Origin: Nonomuraea spiralis
Lineage (GTDB): Bacteria; Actinomycetota; Actinomycetes; Streptosporangiales; Streptosporangiaceae
Length of the DNA stretch: 64,000 bases
Assembly: GCF_014648435.1 (NCBI RefSeq)
Contig: NZ_BMRC01000039.1
Span: 1-64,000 of the forward strand
Direction of reading: 5' to 3'
Under the pieces are notes generated by a model that saw only the letters and a program-made list of their open reading frames with translations, made no database searches and was not told where the DNA came from. Shown here piece after piece: positions 1 through 7,413 of this stretch. Made by a program: the position numbers and the translations under genes. Each line of letters starts with the position of its first letter. Position 1 is the stretch's first letter.

Positions 1-64
1 CATCGGAATGCACAGCCCCGTCACGTTCGAGGGCCTCTACAGGCCGTCAGACACCGTGGAGTGA
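1..64 (+). mobile_element. 3' end of an IS3-family transposase (partial)
   Basis: Reading from base 2, the left edge encodes about 20 residues ending at TGA 62-64. They contain the stretch GMHSPVTFEGLY, which resembles the C-terminal end of IS3-family OrfB (rve) transposases, where an RHS-x-x-G-M-x-SPxxFE signature closes the protein. Only these last codons lie in the window, so whether the copy is intact cannot be told. No terminal inverted repeat was identified just downstream. The assignment rests on a short motif. Confidence 0.5.
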
Positions 65-98
65 CCTCACCTCAGGTGTCCGTGCTACAGGGGGAAGC

Positions 99-479
99 TC
101 ATAGTGGGTTGAGGCGGGCCTTGAGCAGGCAGAACTCATTGCCTTCGGGGTCGACCAGGACGTGCCACTGCTCCTGTCCTGTCTGACCGATGTCGGCCGG
201 GCGAGCACCGAGCTTCAGAAGGCGTTCGAGCTCGGCGTCCTGATCGCGGTCGGTGGCGTTGACATCGATGTGCAGGCGGGATTTCCTCTTCTCCGGCTCA
301 TCGCTGCGACTGAGGATGATCGTCGGCTGCGGACCGCCGAACCCTTCGCGCGGCCCGATCTCCAGCGTGCCGTCGTCCTCGCGATCGAGCACGACGAAGT
401 CCAGGACCTCGCACCAGAACCGCGCCAGCACCTCAGGGTCGCGGCAATCGAGCACGAGCTCACTGATACGACATGCCAT
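99..479 (-). CDS. VOC-family (glyoxalase/bleomycin-resistance-like) protein
   Basis: A 126-residue single VOC module, the usual size for the family. The N-terminus ISELVLDCRDPEVLARFW and the C-terminal DPEGNEFCLL are the hallmark paired beta-alpha-beta-beta-beta units. The glutamate in GNEFCLL is a typical metal-ligand position. VOC proteins act as dioxygenases, isomerases or drug-binding proteins, so the substrate cannot be named. The ATG at 477-479 lies 6 nt after a possible -10 box (TAGGTT on the minus strand, 486-491), which suggests a leaderless transcript. It stands alone beside an IS remnant. Confidence 0.75.
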   Translation of the reverse strand: MACRISELVLDCRDPEVLARFWCEVLDFVVLDREDDGTLEIGPREGFGGPQPTIILSRSDEPEKRKSRLHIDVNATDRDQDAELERLLKLGARPADIGQTGQEQWHVLVDPEGNEFCLLKARLNPL

Positions 480-1034
480 TAACGAAACCTACTCTCAGCC
501 TGGGAACTGCAGGGGAGGCCACACGCGAACCTCATGGCTCCCAGCAGCGAAAACAATCCCGCGACCGTACCAAACGAGGCCAGCACGGGCGAAATAGTTT
601 CAGGGCCGCCCTGTCCGAGCAGCCGGGCAAGGCCGTTGGCCATGCAGTCGGGAAGCTGACTTTGGCACGACCTAGGTCCAGCTCAGAGCGGAGTGCTGCT
701 ATGGGTTTGGGTTCCCGTTCGGTCCCGTCCACCGCGACGGTTCGCATGAGACAAGATCCGGAACATGCGCGGAACGACCTTGCCGCAGTCGAGAGGACCG
801 AGCAATCACGCGCAGGTTAGCGCGTCCTTGGTCCGCGAAAGGGCGATCCACTTCTAATCCGATGCTCCCTGTGCGTGCGACTGGGGTTGCAGTCTGGGTT
901 GCAGTTCAGGATGAGCCATAGCCGCTCAGGCTAGACCGCGCATGCCCGTTGACCTGCATTGAACTGTCTGGAACCATGATCGGCCGAGCTTTAATCCGTA
1001 GGGTCAGAGTTCGGGAGCCGTCACAATCGATGGT
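480..1034. other. Gene-free stretch with tRNA-like scraps
   Basis: No convincing coding region is seen in these 555 bases; the ORFs are short and lack family signatures. Around 851-864 and 990-1014 the sequence resembles pieces of the anticodon arm and T-arm of tRNA genes (CTTCTAATCCGATG; TTAATCCGTAGGGTCAGAG), but no full cloverleaf can be drawn. These could be remnants of attachment sites. A short repeat (GGGTTGCAGT-like, twice) lies at about 882-909. A weak -10-like CACAAT at 1022-1027 precedes the next gene. Confidence 0.4.
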
Positions 1035-1625
1035 GTGGACCTGGACTCCTCGCTGTTGAAGGCCGCTCAGTTCTGCTCCCCTCACATCCGAACCGAGGTC
1101 GGTGCCGGCGTCTCCGATGCGCTGGAGTACCTGGAACACGGCGAATGGGAGATGGCCCTTCTTTTGCTGGAGGAGCTCGGCGACGCGCGCCCCCAGCCGC
1201 CCGAGTTCTGGGGTCTGCTGGCTGATGCAGCCCGGGTGATGTGGCTTGAGTGGTATGTCACCTGGTATGAGTGGCGGTGCGGCGAGGCCCGGAACGGTGT
1301 TCTCCGGGCTGAGCTCTGCCTCTTGCCTACGGAGGGGGGAGGCCGCAAGGTGCCGATACTTCCCGGTAAAGGGCTTCGACCCATGTGGGATGTCGGACGG
1401 CGCACGCCTGAGGGTGAGCTGTCGGTCAGTATCGCCTTCCTCTGGGTGGAGGGTCGTACTCCGCTGGAACCGGGAGAGTGTGCACCTGTGCGACTTGTTC
1501 CCTTGACCCCTGAACACTGGCGACACGTCAAACCGAGGGACGTGATCACTATGCACGAGATGCGACTGCTCAGCGGAACAGCCCGCATCATCGAGGTAAT
1601 GCCGCCCGTGGTGACTGGTCCCTAG
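1035..1625 (+). CDS. Hypothetical protein with N-terminal helical and C-terminal beta-barrel-like parts
   Basis: This 196-residue protein matches no family I can name with confidence. Residues 1-75 look helical and acidic (ALEYLEHGEWEMALLLLEEL). Residues 100-190 are beta-rich, with a PVRLVPLTPEHWRHVKPRDVITMHE segment spacing reminiscent of the C-terminal barrel of translation-factor-like proteins. The GTG start at 1035 lies 7 nt after a possible -10 box (CACAAT), compatible with leaderless expression. Codon use looks like a real actinomycete gene. It sits alone between gene-poor stretches. Confidence 0.6.
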   Translation: MDLDSSLLKAAQFCSPHIRTEVGAGVSDALEYLEHGEWEMALLLLEELGDARPQPPEFWGLLADAARVMWLEWYVTWYEWRCGEARNGVLRAELCLLPTEGGGRKVPILPGKGLRPMWDVGRRTPEGELSVSIAFLWVEGRTPLEPGECAPVRLVPLTPEHWRHVKPRDVITMHEMRLLSGTARIIEVMPPVVTGP

Positions 1626-1946
1626 TTGCAGTTCTAGTTGTAATCCAGCACCGTCCCACGCCGTTCCAGGCGAACCAGCCGCGTTCGTAGGTCCGGGTTG
1701 AACCGATCAGGACGGGCAAGATCCGAGCTGCTAATGCGGTTTGGCCCATGCTTTGACCCCGCCGTAGAGGTGCGGGCCTCCCGATCGCCTGACTATGGCT
1801 GATCGCCGTAGGGTGTTTGGGGGCGATCGACGGTCCAGGGCTTCGTCCCTCAGCCCCGGCCCACCGGGTATCAGGCGCAGGTCGGATTGAGAACTTGGGC
1901 TTCCGCAACGCCTCTGCAGCTTGGCCCGGAAGCCCTGCGCTCCTGG
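1626..1946. other. Gene-free stretch
   Basis: About 320 bases with no convincing coding region. Short ORFs occur in several frames but none has family features. The sequence after the 1035-1625 stop has repeated TTGCAGTT/TTGTAATC-like words that echo those upstream at 880-910, perhaps traces of an old insertion. No terminator-like hairpin with a T-run is seen. Confidence 0.4.
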
Positions 1947-2171
1947 TCAGTTAGCTGAGGAATCACCTGTGACAGGTGCCCGTGACTTCTGGAGCCTAAT
2001 CTCGGCGTGTAGATTCCCGGCCAGCTCCTCCAAGGTCTCTCCGCAACGCACGTTGGAGAGACCACTGACCTTAGGCAGGAAGTTGACTCGCATGGCGACC
2101 CAGCCTCCGGGCATATCGGTGATCTGCCAGCCGGGGAATCTGTTGAGCACTTGCTGCACGGTCAGGGGCAC
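1947..2171 (-). CDS. Small hypothetical protein, second gene of an unknown pair
   Basis: A 74-residue protein read from GTG 2169-2171, starting VPLTVQQVLNRFPGW. The start overlaps the 3' end of the upstream minus-strand gene by 10 bases, so the two are probably translationally coupled. The C-terminal stretch ETLEELAGNLHAEIR is helical and is recognisable again in a decayed copy near 6300-6460. No known domain is recognised. The pair is divergent from the Xre-TPR regulator at 2597, a layout that suggests regulation by that protein (inference). Confidence 0.55.
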   Translation of the reverse strand: MPLTVQQVLNRFPGWQITDMPGGWVAMRVNFLPKVSGLSNVRCGETLEELAGNLHAEIRLQKSRAPVTGDSSAN

Positions 2172-2482
2172 GGCTGTGCTCCGGCGATCAGTGATGAGAG
2201 CGGATGCGACATGCGCAGTTGCGTGTAGCGAAAGGCGACGCGGTGGGCGGCGCGGGCCGGCTGGGTGAAGGGGTGGCCTGCGTAGATCGGTCGGTGTCTG
2301 CTTGGGTTCCAGCCGGTGCGCCACCAGTACATGCCGTCCGCACACCAAACGATCAGGCCGACCCAGACCGACACCATGGGCGTGCCGTAGTCGTGATGGA
2401 CGTCGGCAGTGATTCCCTCGTCCGCAAGGGCGGCGGCCAGTTGTTGTGCGGCGGCCAAGGGGTGAGGCGGTAGTTCGTTCAT
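2162..2482 (-). CDS. Small hypothetical protein, first gene of an unknown pair
   Basis: A 106-residue protein starting MNELPPHPLAAAQQLAAALA. The N-terminus is helical; the middle contains a beta-like, Trp-rich stretch (VWCADGMYWWRTGWNPS) followed by RPIYAGHPFTQPA. The latter block reappears in a degraded copy at about 10982-11150. No family name can be given. It overlaps the following small gene and is divergent from the Xre-TPR gene, with about 115 bases between them. The repeated occurrence of this pair in one accessory region argues that it is a real, mobile or duplicated module. Confidence 0.55.
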   Translation of the reverse strand: MNELPPHPLAAAQQLAAALADEGITADVHHDYGTPMVSVWVGLIVWCADGMYWWRTGWNPSRHRPIYAGHPFTQPARAAHRVAFRYTQLRMSHPLSSLIAGAQPCP

Positions 2483-2596
2483 GTACTGAGCGTTGCCGTG
2501 ATGAAACCGCAGGTGAACGGCCTTGTCCTGCTGGTGGTACGGGTATTCCCGTCACGAATATCGGTACGGCCGAGGGCGGCGGCTTAACCTAGCGTT

Positions 2597-3838
2597 GTGC
2601 CCCAGATACCGCCGCAGTTCTGGTCCGGGCCAGTCGTGGCCGCCGCTCTCGCCGAGTGCGATCTACCAACCATTCTCGAAGAGGTGCGGCGGGCGCACGG
2701 TTGGACGCAGGGCCAGCTCGCTGAGGCGGTCGGCTACTCCCAGAGTTGGGTGTCCAAGGTGTTGCGTGGTCGTCAGCCGCTCACTGTGGATCAGGTCCGG
2801 GAGATATCCATCCAGATCGGGATGCCGCTTCATTTGCTCCGATTCGGAGCCCGAGGGGATGACGATCCGACGAAGCGCAGAGATTTCGGCAAGGCACTAG
2901 CGTTGACCGCGCTGGCGGGGGTGGCCCTGCCCAAGCGTCCCGATGTGGACGAGACGACTGCTGCCGCGCTGACCAGCATCACCGGCGCTCAGCGTCGGTT
3001 GGAGGCCGTCACGCCTGCGCGCGAACTCGCCAGGCCGGCTGTGGCACAGGTCGATCTCGCGAGCCGCGTTCTCGGCCGCGCGGCGCGGTCTCCGCATGCT
3101 GACGAGATCCGGGCCGGTCTGAGCGAGGCGGCGGGCTTCGCGGCCTGGGTGCATGCCGACATGCAGGACACCGGTTCGGCGCGGCTCTACTACCGTCGCG
3201 CCGTCGACAGTGCACGACAGGCCAACCATGCGCTGCTGGCGGCATACATGATCGGAAGTCTGGCCGCGTTCGAGATCGACGCCGACGATCCGCTGATCGG
3301 ACTGAATCTCCTGACGCGGGCGCGGCGGGAGATCGGTGAGCGGCCACCGGCAATCGCTCGGGCGTGGCTGTCGAGTCTCGAAGCGCTCGGCCATGCGACC
3401 GCGCGGGACGAGGCGGCAGCGCTTCAGGCGTTGAGTGCGGCTGAGGCGGCGGTACAAGCTGGTGAGCGGGCCGCCGCGCCGCCTTGGCCATGGGTGTTCC
3501 CGTTCGATCACGCCAAGCTGGCGGGGTATCGGGCCTTGGTGATGGTACGGCTCAAGCGGCCGGTTGAAGCCGTTGCCGCGTTCAACGAGTCGCTTGCGTC
3601 GGCCCAGCCCGGTGCGAAGCAGCGGGGTGTGCTCATGACCGAGGTGGCGACGGCTGAGGCCATGTCGGGGCGCTATGACGAGGCGCTGTATCTGGCGTCC
3701 AATGCGCTTACGGTGGCGACGACGTACGGCTCCGAGCGTGTCCTGCACCGGGTCAAGAACTTCCGGCGATCGTATGCCGGGCCGTCGTCCGGTGCTCTGC
3801 GCTCGTTCGACGAGCGTCTTCACGCCACTCTGATCTAG
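2597..3838 (+). CDS. Xre-family HTH regulator with TPR-like C-terminal domain
   Basis: A 413-residue regulator. Residues about 27-75 form an Xre/lambda-repressor-type helix-turn-helix (GWTQGQLAEAVGYSQSWVSK). A KRRDFGKALALTALAGVALP linker, common in actinomycete Xre-TPR proteins, follows. The rest is a long alpha-helical array of TPR-like repeats, with Ala-rich pairs and a family-like SARLYYRRAVDSARQ repeat. Such proteins bind DNA and probably sense a ligand or partner through the TPR part. The GTG start lies 6 nt after a TAACCT -10 box (2585-2590), so translation is probably leaderless. The SLOG-fold gene follows after 7 nt, suggesting an operon. Confidence 0.85.
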   Translation: MPQIPPQFWSGPVVAAALAECDLPTILEEVRRAHGWTQGQLAEAVGYSQSWVSKVLRGRQPLTVDQVREISIQIGMPLHLLRFGARGDDDPTKRRDFGKALALTALAGVALPKRPDVDETTAAALTSITGAQRRLEAVTPARELARPAVAQVDLASRVLGRAARSPHADEIRAGLSEAAGFAAWVHADMQDTGSARLYYRRAVDSARQANHALLAAYMIGSLAAFEIDADDPLIGLNLLTRARREIGERPPAIARAWLSSLEALGHATARDEAAALQALSAAEAAVQAGERAAAPPWPWVFPFDHAKLAGYRALVMVRLKRPVEAVAAFNESLASAQPGAKQRGVLMTEVATAEAMSGRYDEALYLASNALTVATTYGSERVLHRVKNFRRSYAGPSSGALRSFDERLHATLI

Positions 3839-3845
3839 GGGGATC

Positions 3846-4322
3846 ATGGTTCGCATCGCTGTGTCCGGTCATCGGGGCTTGCCGGAGGAGACCGCCGTAC
3901 TGATCGACGGGGCGGTACGTGAGGCGCTTGCCGAGTACGGTCCTGAAGTCGCCGGGTTGTCCTGTCTGGCGGACGGGGCTGATCAGATTTTCGCCCGTGC
4001 GGTACTCGACCTCGGTGGTGCGTTGGAAGCCGTGATCCCTGCCAAGGAGTATCGGGACGGGCTGCCGGGCGAGTGCCAGGCTGCGTACGACGAGTTGCTG
4101 GGCCGGGCGGTCCGAACTCACAGGCTGGACTTTGTGGAGTCCACCGCGGAGTCGCACATGACTGCCAGCGCGCGGATGCTGGAGGACGCCGATGTGTTGT
4201 TCGCCGTCTGGGACGGGCAGCCGGCCCGAGGTTATGGCGGGACTGCTGACGTGGTGGCCGAGGCGCGGCGGCGGGAGGTGCCCGTACAGGTGATCTGGCC
4301 CGATGGGGCCCGGCGAGATTAG
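3846..4322 (+). CDS. SLOG-fold nucleotide-binding protein
   Basis: A 158-residue Rossmann-like protein of the SLOG (SMF/DprA-LOG) type. The N-terminal IAVSGHRG motif, then GLSCLADGADQIFARA and the late LFAVWDGQPARGYGGTADVV, match the phosphate-binding and sugar-binding signatures of the superfamily. SLOG proteins bind or cleave nucleotide-derived ligands and are often sensors in conflict systems (established for the superfamily). It lies 7 bases behind the Xre-TPR gene, so it may make, bind or destroy the ligand sensed by the TPR regulator; that role is inference. Its stop codon directly abuts the CTAG repeat cluster. Confidence 0.75.
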   Translation: MVRIAVSGHRGLPEETAVLIDGAVREALAEYGPEVAGLSCLADGADQIFARAVLDLGGALEAVIPAKEYRDGLPGECQAAYDELLGRAVRTHRLDFVESTAESHMTASARMLEDADVLFAVWDGQPARGYGGTADVVAEARRREVPVQVIWPDGARRD

Positions 4323-4323
4323 G

Positions 4324-4413
4324 AGCCTCTAGAGGCTAGGTGCCTGGTCAGGCGGCTAATGAGCCTCTAGGTATGCCTCTAGACCTAGAGGTGATCTCTC
4401 TAGGTCTAGAGGC
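4324..4413. repeat. Dense CCTCTAG/CTAGAGG inverted-repeat cluster
   Basis: Ninety bases hold six copies of CCTCTAG or its complement: three plus-oriented (4326, 4364, 4376) and three minus-oriented (4329, 4385, 4406). CTAG occurs seven times. AGCCTCTAGAGGCT at 4324-4337 is a perfect 14-bp palindrome. GCCTCTAGACCTAGAG at 4375-4390 is repeated as a perfect 16-bp inverted arm at 4398-4413 around a 7-base centre. The site lies between two convergent genes, so it is not an ordinary promoter. It may be a protein-binding array of the neighbouring integrative element, or a strong bidirectional hairpin; no T-run follows. Confidence 0.8.
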
Positions 4414-4421
4414 GCAGGGTT

Positions 4422-5153
4422 CTATCGGTTCTCGCCTGCTTGCTGTCGTGCGATCTTGCGAGCGGTGGCGATCCGTTGGCGTGCTACCTCGGCCCAGAAA
4501 GCCTCTCCGTGGCGGTGGCCGCTCCCGGCATAGTGCCATTCGCCCACCGTCACGGTCTTCTCCGGATCGGGAGGCGGAGTGCCCGTGATCAGCCGGGCTT
4601 GCTCGGCACGGAAGTCGGCGCGGGCCTGTCGAATGTCCCCGAGTCTGATCGAGTAGTGGCGGGACTTGGTGGAGAAGTGTCCCCGGTAGCCGAGCATGTG
4701 CGCCCACTGTCGCAGGAGCAGGGTTCGGTAGGGCTGGAGCTCGGCGAGGCTGAAGCAGGTGTAGATCATGCGGCGGGCGTGCTCGGTGACCTTCAGACCG
4801 GCGATCTGTCCGGCATGCCGAATCGGACGGTCTACGGTGCCTGCGGACTCGGCTCCCTTGGTGGCGTACTTGGCCACGTACGCGGCGACTCGCTGATCGC
4901 TCAGTCCGCCCAGCTCGGCTGAGACGTAGACCGGTCGTACGTCGAGCTGATCGCCCCACCGGACAGGCGAGGGCGGTCCGTCCTCTATTTGGACCGCGAC
5001 CTGACTGGCGGTCCGGCGTATGGCCTGGTCGAGCAGATCGATCGTGATGTGGTTTGGAGGGTGGTCAGCGGGTCCGTCCGGTAGAGACGACGTACTGCAT
5101 GCTCTCAGATCCTGCACCACCGCAACGGTTCGATACCGCGACGCGATCTCCAC
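4422..5153 (-). pseudogene. 5'-truncated RepSA-type replication initiator of an actinomycete integrative element (AICE)
   Basis: The frame carries the C-terminal part of a RepSA/pSAM2-type replication initiator. The recognisable blocks are RWGDQLDVRPV, AAYVAKYATKGAE, EHARRMIYTCFSLAEL, GYRGHFSTKSRHYS and a final GSGHRHGEAFWAEVARQR. Full-length relatives are roughly twice as long; here the N-terminal catalytic half is absent and the first roughly 35 residues do not look like Rep. No excisionase or integrase gene follows in the usual downstream position, and no FtsK/Tra gene is nearby. I read this as a relic of an integrated element. Confidence 0.75.
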
Positions 5154-5248
5154 AGGATCGGCCCTACGTCCGCACCACCCGCTCAGACTTCCAGGCTAAG
5201 AATCGACCTGGAATGATCAGGCTCGGATGAACCTACCCAAGGACACTT

Positions 5249-5551
5249 ATGGCTACCAAGCTCCTCGCGTTCGTCGCCTTCTTACTGATCGGCTCAGGCG
5301 TACTTGCCGGCCTGATGCCTGTTACTTCAGAAGGTGAGACATGTGGTTCTGCATTCGTTATTGCCTCTCTTCCTGATTATCAAACGGATGAAACTCGTGA
5401 CTTGGCAGTAGAAAGGATGGATTATAGGAACGGATGTAAGGATGTCCGGAATCTTGTTCAGATTCCCGCCACTGTCTTGATTGCCGCAGGGGCAACCACC
5501 TTGATTGCTGCCTTCTTCTCGCGGAGAACAGTCTCTATAGCGAGAAAGTGA
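5249..5551 (+). CDS. Small two-helix membrane protein of atypical base composition
   Basis: A 100-residue protein with a hydrophobic N-terminal segment (about 4-25) and a second one near residues 72-92 (VLIAAGATTLIAAFF), with two cysteines (Cys32 and Cys57) in the loop between them that may lie outside the cell. The ATG has a good ribosome site, AAGGA at 5239-5243. Base composition is about half G+C by eye, far below its neighbours, and codons such as AGA, AAA and TTA-like choices are frequent, so it was probably acquired from elsewhere. No family is recognised. Confidence 0.6.
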   Translation: MATKLLAFVAFLLIGSGVLAGLMPVTSEGETCGSAFVIASLPDYQTDETRDLAVERMDYRNGCKDVRNLVQIPATVLIAAGATTLIAAFFSRRTVSIARK

Positions 5552-5710
5552 CGACCCTCTGTCGCGCTCCTGTCATCACGAGCAGCAGCAAAGTGCAGCA
5601 GTCGTTGACACGTGACAACGGCTGTGAGCGATCGCCTCCGACTGGCTCGACCAAGTATGCCTGACCGACCGCTCGGGCCGGGTTGCCGCGCTGCCTCACA
5701 GATGCAGCTC

Positions 5711-6061
5711 TCACAATCGCCCTGGCCGTGGATCGGCGTCTACTTCCCGCTTTATGGAGAGAAGGAGATCCGGTACGTGCTGGATCTCATCGATGAGAAG
5801 AAGTCCGTCATGATGCACGACGCCATCGGGGTCCTGTCTCGCCGCCGCGCGTACGGCTGCCTGATCCAGGTAGATCTCGCCGGCTCCTGCCGTCTGACGC
5901 ACGATCGCCTGGGCCAGTGTGCTCTTGCCGACCTGCCGGGCGCCATTGATCACCACTACACGGGTGTCGGTGAGGGCTTCCATCGCCATGGCCTCGGCGC
6001 GACGAGGGAAGAGCGTGAGTTCATCTGTGTCCTCGGTGCGGAGAATACTCCGCACCGACAT
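5711..6061 (-). pseudogene. N-terminal fragment of a DUF4143-type AAA ATPase
   Basis: About 116 residues from ATG 6059-6061 give the start of the AAA_14/DUF4143 ATPase family. A Walker A motif, GARQVGKST, is followed by IYLDQAAVRAAARQDPDG and a Walker B, LLLIDEIQHVPDLL. The frame then stops at 5711, whereas full members run to about 400 residues, so the helicase-like remainder and the C-terminal DUF4143 domain are missing. The break is abrupt and the following sequence is unrelated. It is one of several gene scraps in this accessory stretch. Confidence 0.7.
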
Positions 6062-6299
6062 GCCCTGATGGCAGATTTGCCGCACATCTCTTGGCGGATC
6101 TGCCGCATCTGTAGTGGCTGATCTGCCGAGCAGCGGCCCGGCCTCTCGGCCAGGAGGGGGAGGGTGGAACGAAGTGCCCAAATGTCGCTTCAACCTCCAC
6201 GGAGGCACTGTCAAGAGTGCCGTCCGCTTCAGTCTTACACCACAGGACACGCCGGAGCCGTCCAGAGGGCGGTCCCCGTGGTGAGCGCCCGAGTGGGAG

Positions 6300-6460
6300 G
6301 CATCGGGCCTGGAGGCCCTGCGCTCCGGGTCGAGTTGCCATCGAATTGCCTGCCTACCGGTGGTTGCCGTGATTGTCGGTGCCTGATTTCGGCCTGTAGG
6401 TGCCCGGCCAGCTTCTCCTGCGGCTCTCGTGGATCGACTCTGATCAGAACGTATTCTGAC
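6300..6460 (-). pseudogene. Decayed copy of the 1947-2171 small gene
   Basis: On the minus strand one frame reads EYVLIRVDPREPQEKLAGHL followed by QAEIRHRQSR. This matches the C-terminal block ETLEELAGNLHAEIRLQKSR of the small gene at 1947-2171. DNA similarity continues over GGAGGCCCTGCGCTCC-like and TAGGTGCCCGGCCAGCT-like segments. No start codon or upstream partner gene remains. It shows that the unknown small-gene pair existed at least twice in this region. Confidence 0.5.
6444..6459 (+). promoter_or_regulatory. Palindromic operator upstream of the toxin-antitoxin operon
   Basis: TCAGAA (6444-6449), CGTA, TTCTGA (6454-6459) form a perfect 6-bp inverted repeat just upstream of the -10 box TAGACT (6462-6467). 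The antitoxin GTG at 6474 follows 6 nt later. Type II antitoxins usually bind such palindromes to repress their own operon, so autoregulation is likely (inference). Confidence 0.5.
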
Positions 6461-6473
6461 GTAGACTCGTGGC

Positions 6474-6944
6474 GTGAGCACTAGCCATGTCGACGCGGTG
6501 ACCTTCTCAGACTTGTCAAGAAATCCGCGAGCGGTCGCTGAGCGTGCGGCACGCCTTGGACGCGTACGCGTCACGCATCGGGATGCGCCGGACTTCTACT
6601 TGACTGCGGCGGACCGTGTAGAGGAACGCGAACGGACGCTGGCCACCGCTTCCCGGCTGTTTCTTGCCTTGATCAAGCACGATCCCACCGCGCGTGCGCT
6701 GGTCATTGCCATGCCAGAGGTCTTCCCTTGGGTTCGCCACCTGTCTTCGGACGAACTGCGTGCCTTCACTCTGGAACTGGTCGAAGCGCTCTCCGACGCG
6801 GCCGAGTTGGATGTCGATGCCACCACCCAGGAGGTCATCGCCGGCTGGCGAGCCACCGCCAGGATCAAGGCCGACCCTGCGCATTTCGCCGAGGCCAGCA
6901 AGCCTACGAGCGGTGACTTCGGGCAGGTCCAGGTTTCGCCATGA
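6474..6944 (+). CDS. Phd/YefM-like antitoxin
   Basis: A 156-residue protein whose N-terminus (VTFSDLSRNPRAVAERAARL then VRVTHRDAPDFYLTAADRV) has the shape of Phd/YefM antitoxins: a short DNA-binding beta-alpha domain that recognises the promoter. The remainder is a helical extension of about 90 residues, longer than in minimal Phd proteins, which would wrap the toxin. The gene starts at GTG 6474, probably leaderless. Its stop overlaps the next start as ATGA (6941-6944), the standard coupling of antitoxin and toxin. Confidence 0.7.
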   Translation: MSTSHVDAVTFSDLSRNPRAVAERAARLGRVRVTHRDAPDFYLTAADRVEERERTLATASRLFLALIKHDPTARALVIAMPEVFPWVRHLSSDELRAFTLELVEALSDAAELDVDATTQEVIAGWRATARIKADPAHFAEASKPTSGDFGQVQVSP

Positions 6945-7294
6945 GCCCGAAGCGCGGAGATCGAGTCACGGTGCCACCGCCGGATGACGAGTGGGAGATC
7001 CGGTTTGGCACCAGCGACGCGGTCAGGGGTTGGGAGGAACTGTGCCGTCATGCCTTGGTCAATGCGCGCCGATGCTTCGAGGTGCTGCGGGCCGATCCCC
7101 GCTCGCGCTCCAGCCATGACCGGCAACATCGCCTACGCGGCGATCTTGCGACCCATCGTCACAACGGCAGGGACTTGGAGCAGTGGGAATTCGAGGTCAC
7201 CAGCGGTGGGCGTGTGCGCTACGCCATTGATGATGTTGCTCGTACTGTCTGGGTGATCTATGCATCGCCTCGACACCCCAAGGACACTGAATAG
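6941..7294 (+). CDS. RelE/ParE-like toxin
   Basis: A 117-residue basic protein that overlaps the antitoxin by 4 bases. The C-terminal part (QWEFEVTSGGRVRYAIDDVA followed by RTVWVIYASPRHPKD) has the strand pattern and the terminal basic/aromatic residues typical of the RelE/ParE superfamily, whose RelE members cleave mRNA on the ribosome and whose ParE members poison gyrase. Which activity applies is not decided by the sequence. Gene order antitoxin then toxin, overlap and an upstream palindrome support a type II toxin-antitoxin module. Confidence 0.65.
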   Translation: MSPKRGDRVTVPPPDDEWEIRFGTSDAVRGWEELCRHALVNARRCFEVLRADPRSRSSHDRQHRLRGDLATHRHNGRDLEQWEFEVTSGGRVRYAIDDVARTVWVIYASPRHPKDTE

Positions 7295-7296
7295 CC

Positions 7297-7413
7297 GAAC
7301 CACTGCTGCATGAAACCAGGTGCTACCACCAGCAATACCTGCACGAAAGCCTCAACGCGTACTGCGGCACCGGTGTGGCCTGTCCGGTGGGCCTGACCTC
7401 CGGCGAGGCGTAG
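7297..7413 (+). pseudogene. C-terminal scrap of peptide-methionine sulfoxide reductase MsrA
   Basis: The frame beginning GAA at 7297 reads through YHQQYLHESLNAYCGTGVAC (Tyr at about codon 10) and CPVG to TAG at 7411-7413. This is the conserved MsrA tail, with the YHQQYL motif and the recycling cysteine in a CxxxVxCPxG context. The catalytic N-terminal GCFW part is absent, so only about 38 codons of the gene survive. It directly follows the toxin gene and shows that this stretch has been built by illegitimate recombination of chromosomal genes. Confidence 0.65.

Noticed and set aside
851-1014. A tRNA gene in the left intergenic stretch
   Set aside because: Only pieces of arms are visible; no acceptor stem or D-arm can be formed. 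No rRNA or complete tRNA was seen anywhere in the window.
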